Virus record (IMG/VR): IMGVR_UViG_3300006846_000010
Span: 39,487-103,486 of that record
Reading direction: 5' to 3' (one strand)
Source: a virus
DNA: 64,000 nucleotides
Shown here: one piece after another, positions 63,604 to 64,000 of the stretch
Layout: each line of letters starts with the position of its first letter
Numbering within the stretch: position 1 is the stretch's first letter
Translations under genes and position numbers: made by a program
Notes under the pieces: generated by a model
Database searches by the model: none
What the model was told of the DNA's origin: nothing
The model's input: only the letters and a program-made list of their open reading frames with translations

Positions 63604-64000
63604 ATGACACGAGGAAGACTGCGGCGTGCGTTCACCGCCGCGACGCTGGCGGGGGTGGTTGCCGTACCGACGGGGGGCTGCGTTCGTGATCAGACCGAGG
63701 ATGTCGTCGCGTATGAGGACTGTGACGAGGGCGACCAGGGACCGCCGCCCGGATACCCGGGACGCGAGGCCGACTGCGGCTTCTGGATGCGGAATGGCGT
63801 CGCGTCCAACGTCCGGCTCGACGACACGTGGCTGTGGATCTGGTACCCGTGGGTGAGCCTAGGCTATCGAAGTTACCCGTCACCTGGCTGGAAACCGCCG
63901 CGCGGGGTCACAGTTCCGACCCGGGTGATCACCGTTCCGAAGGGTAAGACTCGACCGTGTGCGCGGGGCGCGGCGACCGATGTCGCCGTGGTGTCGCTCG
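63604..64000 (+). CDS. Probable exported lipoprotein-like protein (3' end outside window)
   Basis: ATG 63604 behind AAAGATGAGAG opens a frame that stays open to the window end (132 residues seen). MTRGRLRRAFTAATLAGVVA then VPTGGC looks like a signal peptide ending at a lipobox-like Cys (residue 26), although -3 is Thr. The mature part has a Cys pair and Trp-rich WLWIWYPWVSLGYRSYPSPG. A surface protein made on infection, perhaps for exclusion, is one reading. Confidence 0.55.
   Translation, partial: MTRGRLRRAFTAATLAGVVAVPTGGCVRDQTEDVVAYEDCDEGDQGPPPGYPGREADCGFWMRNGVASNVRLDDTWLWIWYPWVSLGYRSYPSPGWKPPRGVTVPTRVITVPKGKTRPCARGAATDVAVVSL

Overview
This window looks like part of a tailed double-stranded DNA phage (siphovirus layout) that infects an actinobacterium. 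The reasons are: a run of head, connector, tail-chaperone, tape-measure and minor-tail genes; a WhiB-type iron-sulfur regulator, a family confined to Actinobacteria and their phages; heavy use of GTG starts with GTGA or ATGA overlaps; and a GC content high for bacteria but below that of Streptomyces. Streptomyces or a relative is the likeliest host, but that is inference. No integrase or repressor was seen. Portal and large terminase are not in the window and probably lie upstream of position 1.

Layout. 1-14341 (+): end of the major capsid gene, a second capsid-like protein, connectors, a repeat-containing structural protein, tail chaperones with a probable frameshift, tape measure, and three minor tail or tip proteins. 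14376-21065 (+): a glycan island with seven glycosyltransferases or related proteins, a TylC3/NovU-type sugar C-methyltransferase and a second SAM methyltransferase. From 21126 to 49315 everything is on the minus strand: WhiB, a DUF932 protein, lysis genes (M15 endolysin, membrane proteins), a split cytosine methyltransferase next to an HNH endonuclease, a dUTPase-like enzyme, a nucleotidyltransferase/HAD/kinase trio with two more glycosyltransferases, then replication and nucleotide metabolism (SSB-like protein, RecA-like ATPase, PD-(D/E)XK nuclease, SNF2-type helicase, RuvC-like nuclease, family A DNA polymerase, dCMP deaminase, thymidylate synthase-like enzyme, nucleotide kinase fusion), then small unknowns. 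From 49565 everything is on the plus strand: primase-polymerase, SF3 helicase, a 580-bp iteron-bearing noncoding segment that is a good origin candidate, a terminase-small-like protein, a VWA protein, a long series of very small membrane proteins, a minimal kinase-like protein, zinc-binding and DUF3310 proteins, and a structured tRNA region (61.6-63.3 kb).

How it works together. The structural block builds the virion. The two sugar blocks (14.4-21 kb and 29-33.6 kb) together could activate and transfer a sugar or related group, most simply to virion proteins. The primase, helicase, polymerase and recombination genes form a self-sufficient replisome around the putative origin. Promoters recur as an extended -10 family (TGnTATRAT-like), and two minus-strand promoters are almost identical. 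The most unusual points are a methyltransferase gene broken inside its catalytic motif by an 8-nt insert flanked by matching CCG codons, the origin-like iterons, the irregular tRNA-like elements, and an Asp at the position that separates dCMP hydroxymethylases from thymidylate synthases.
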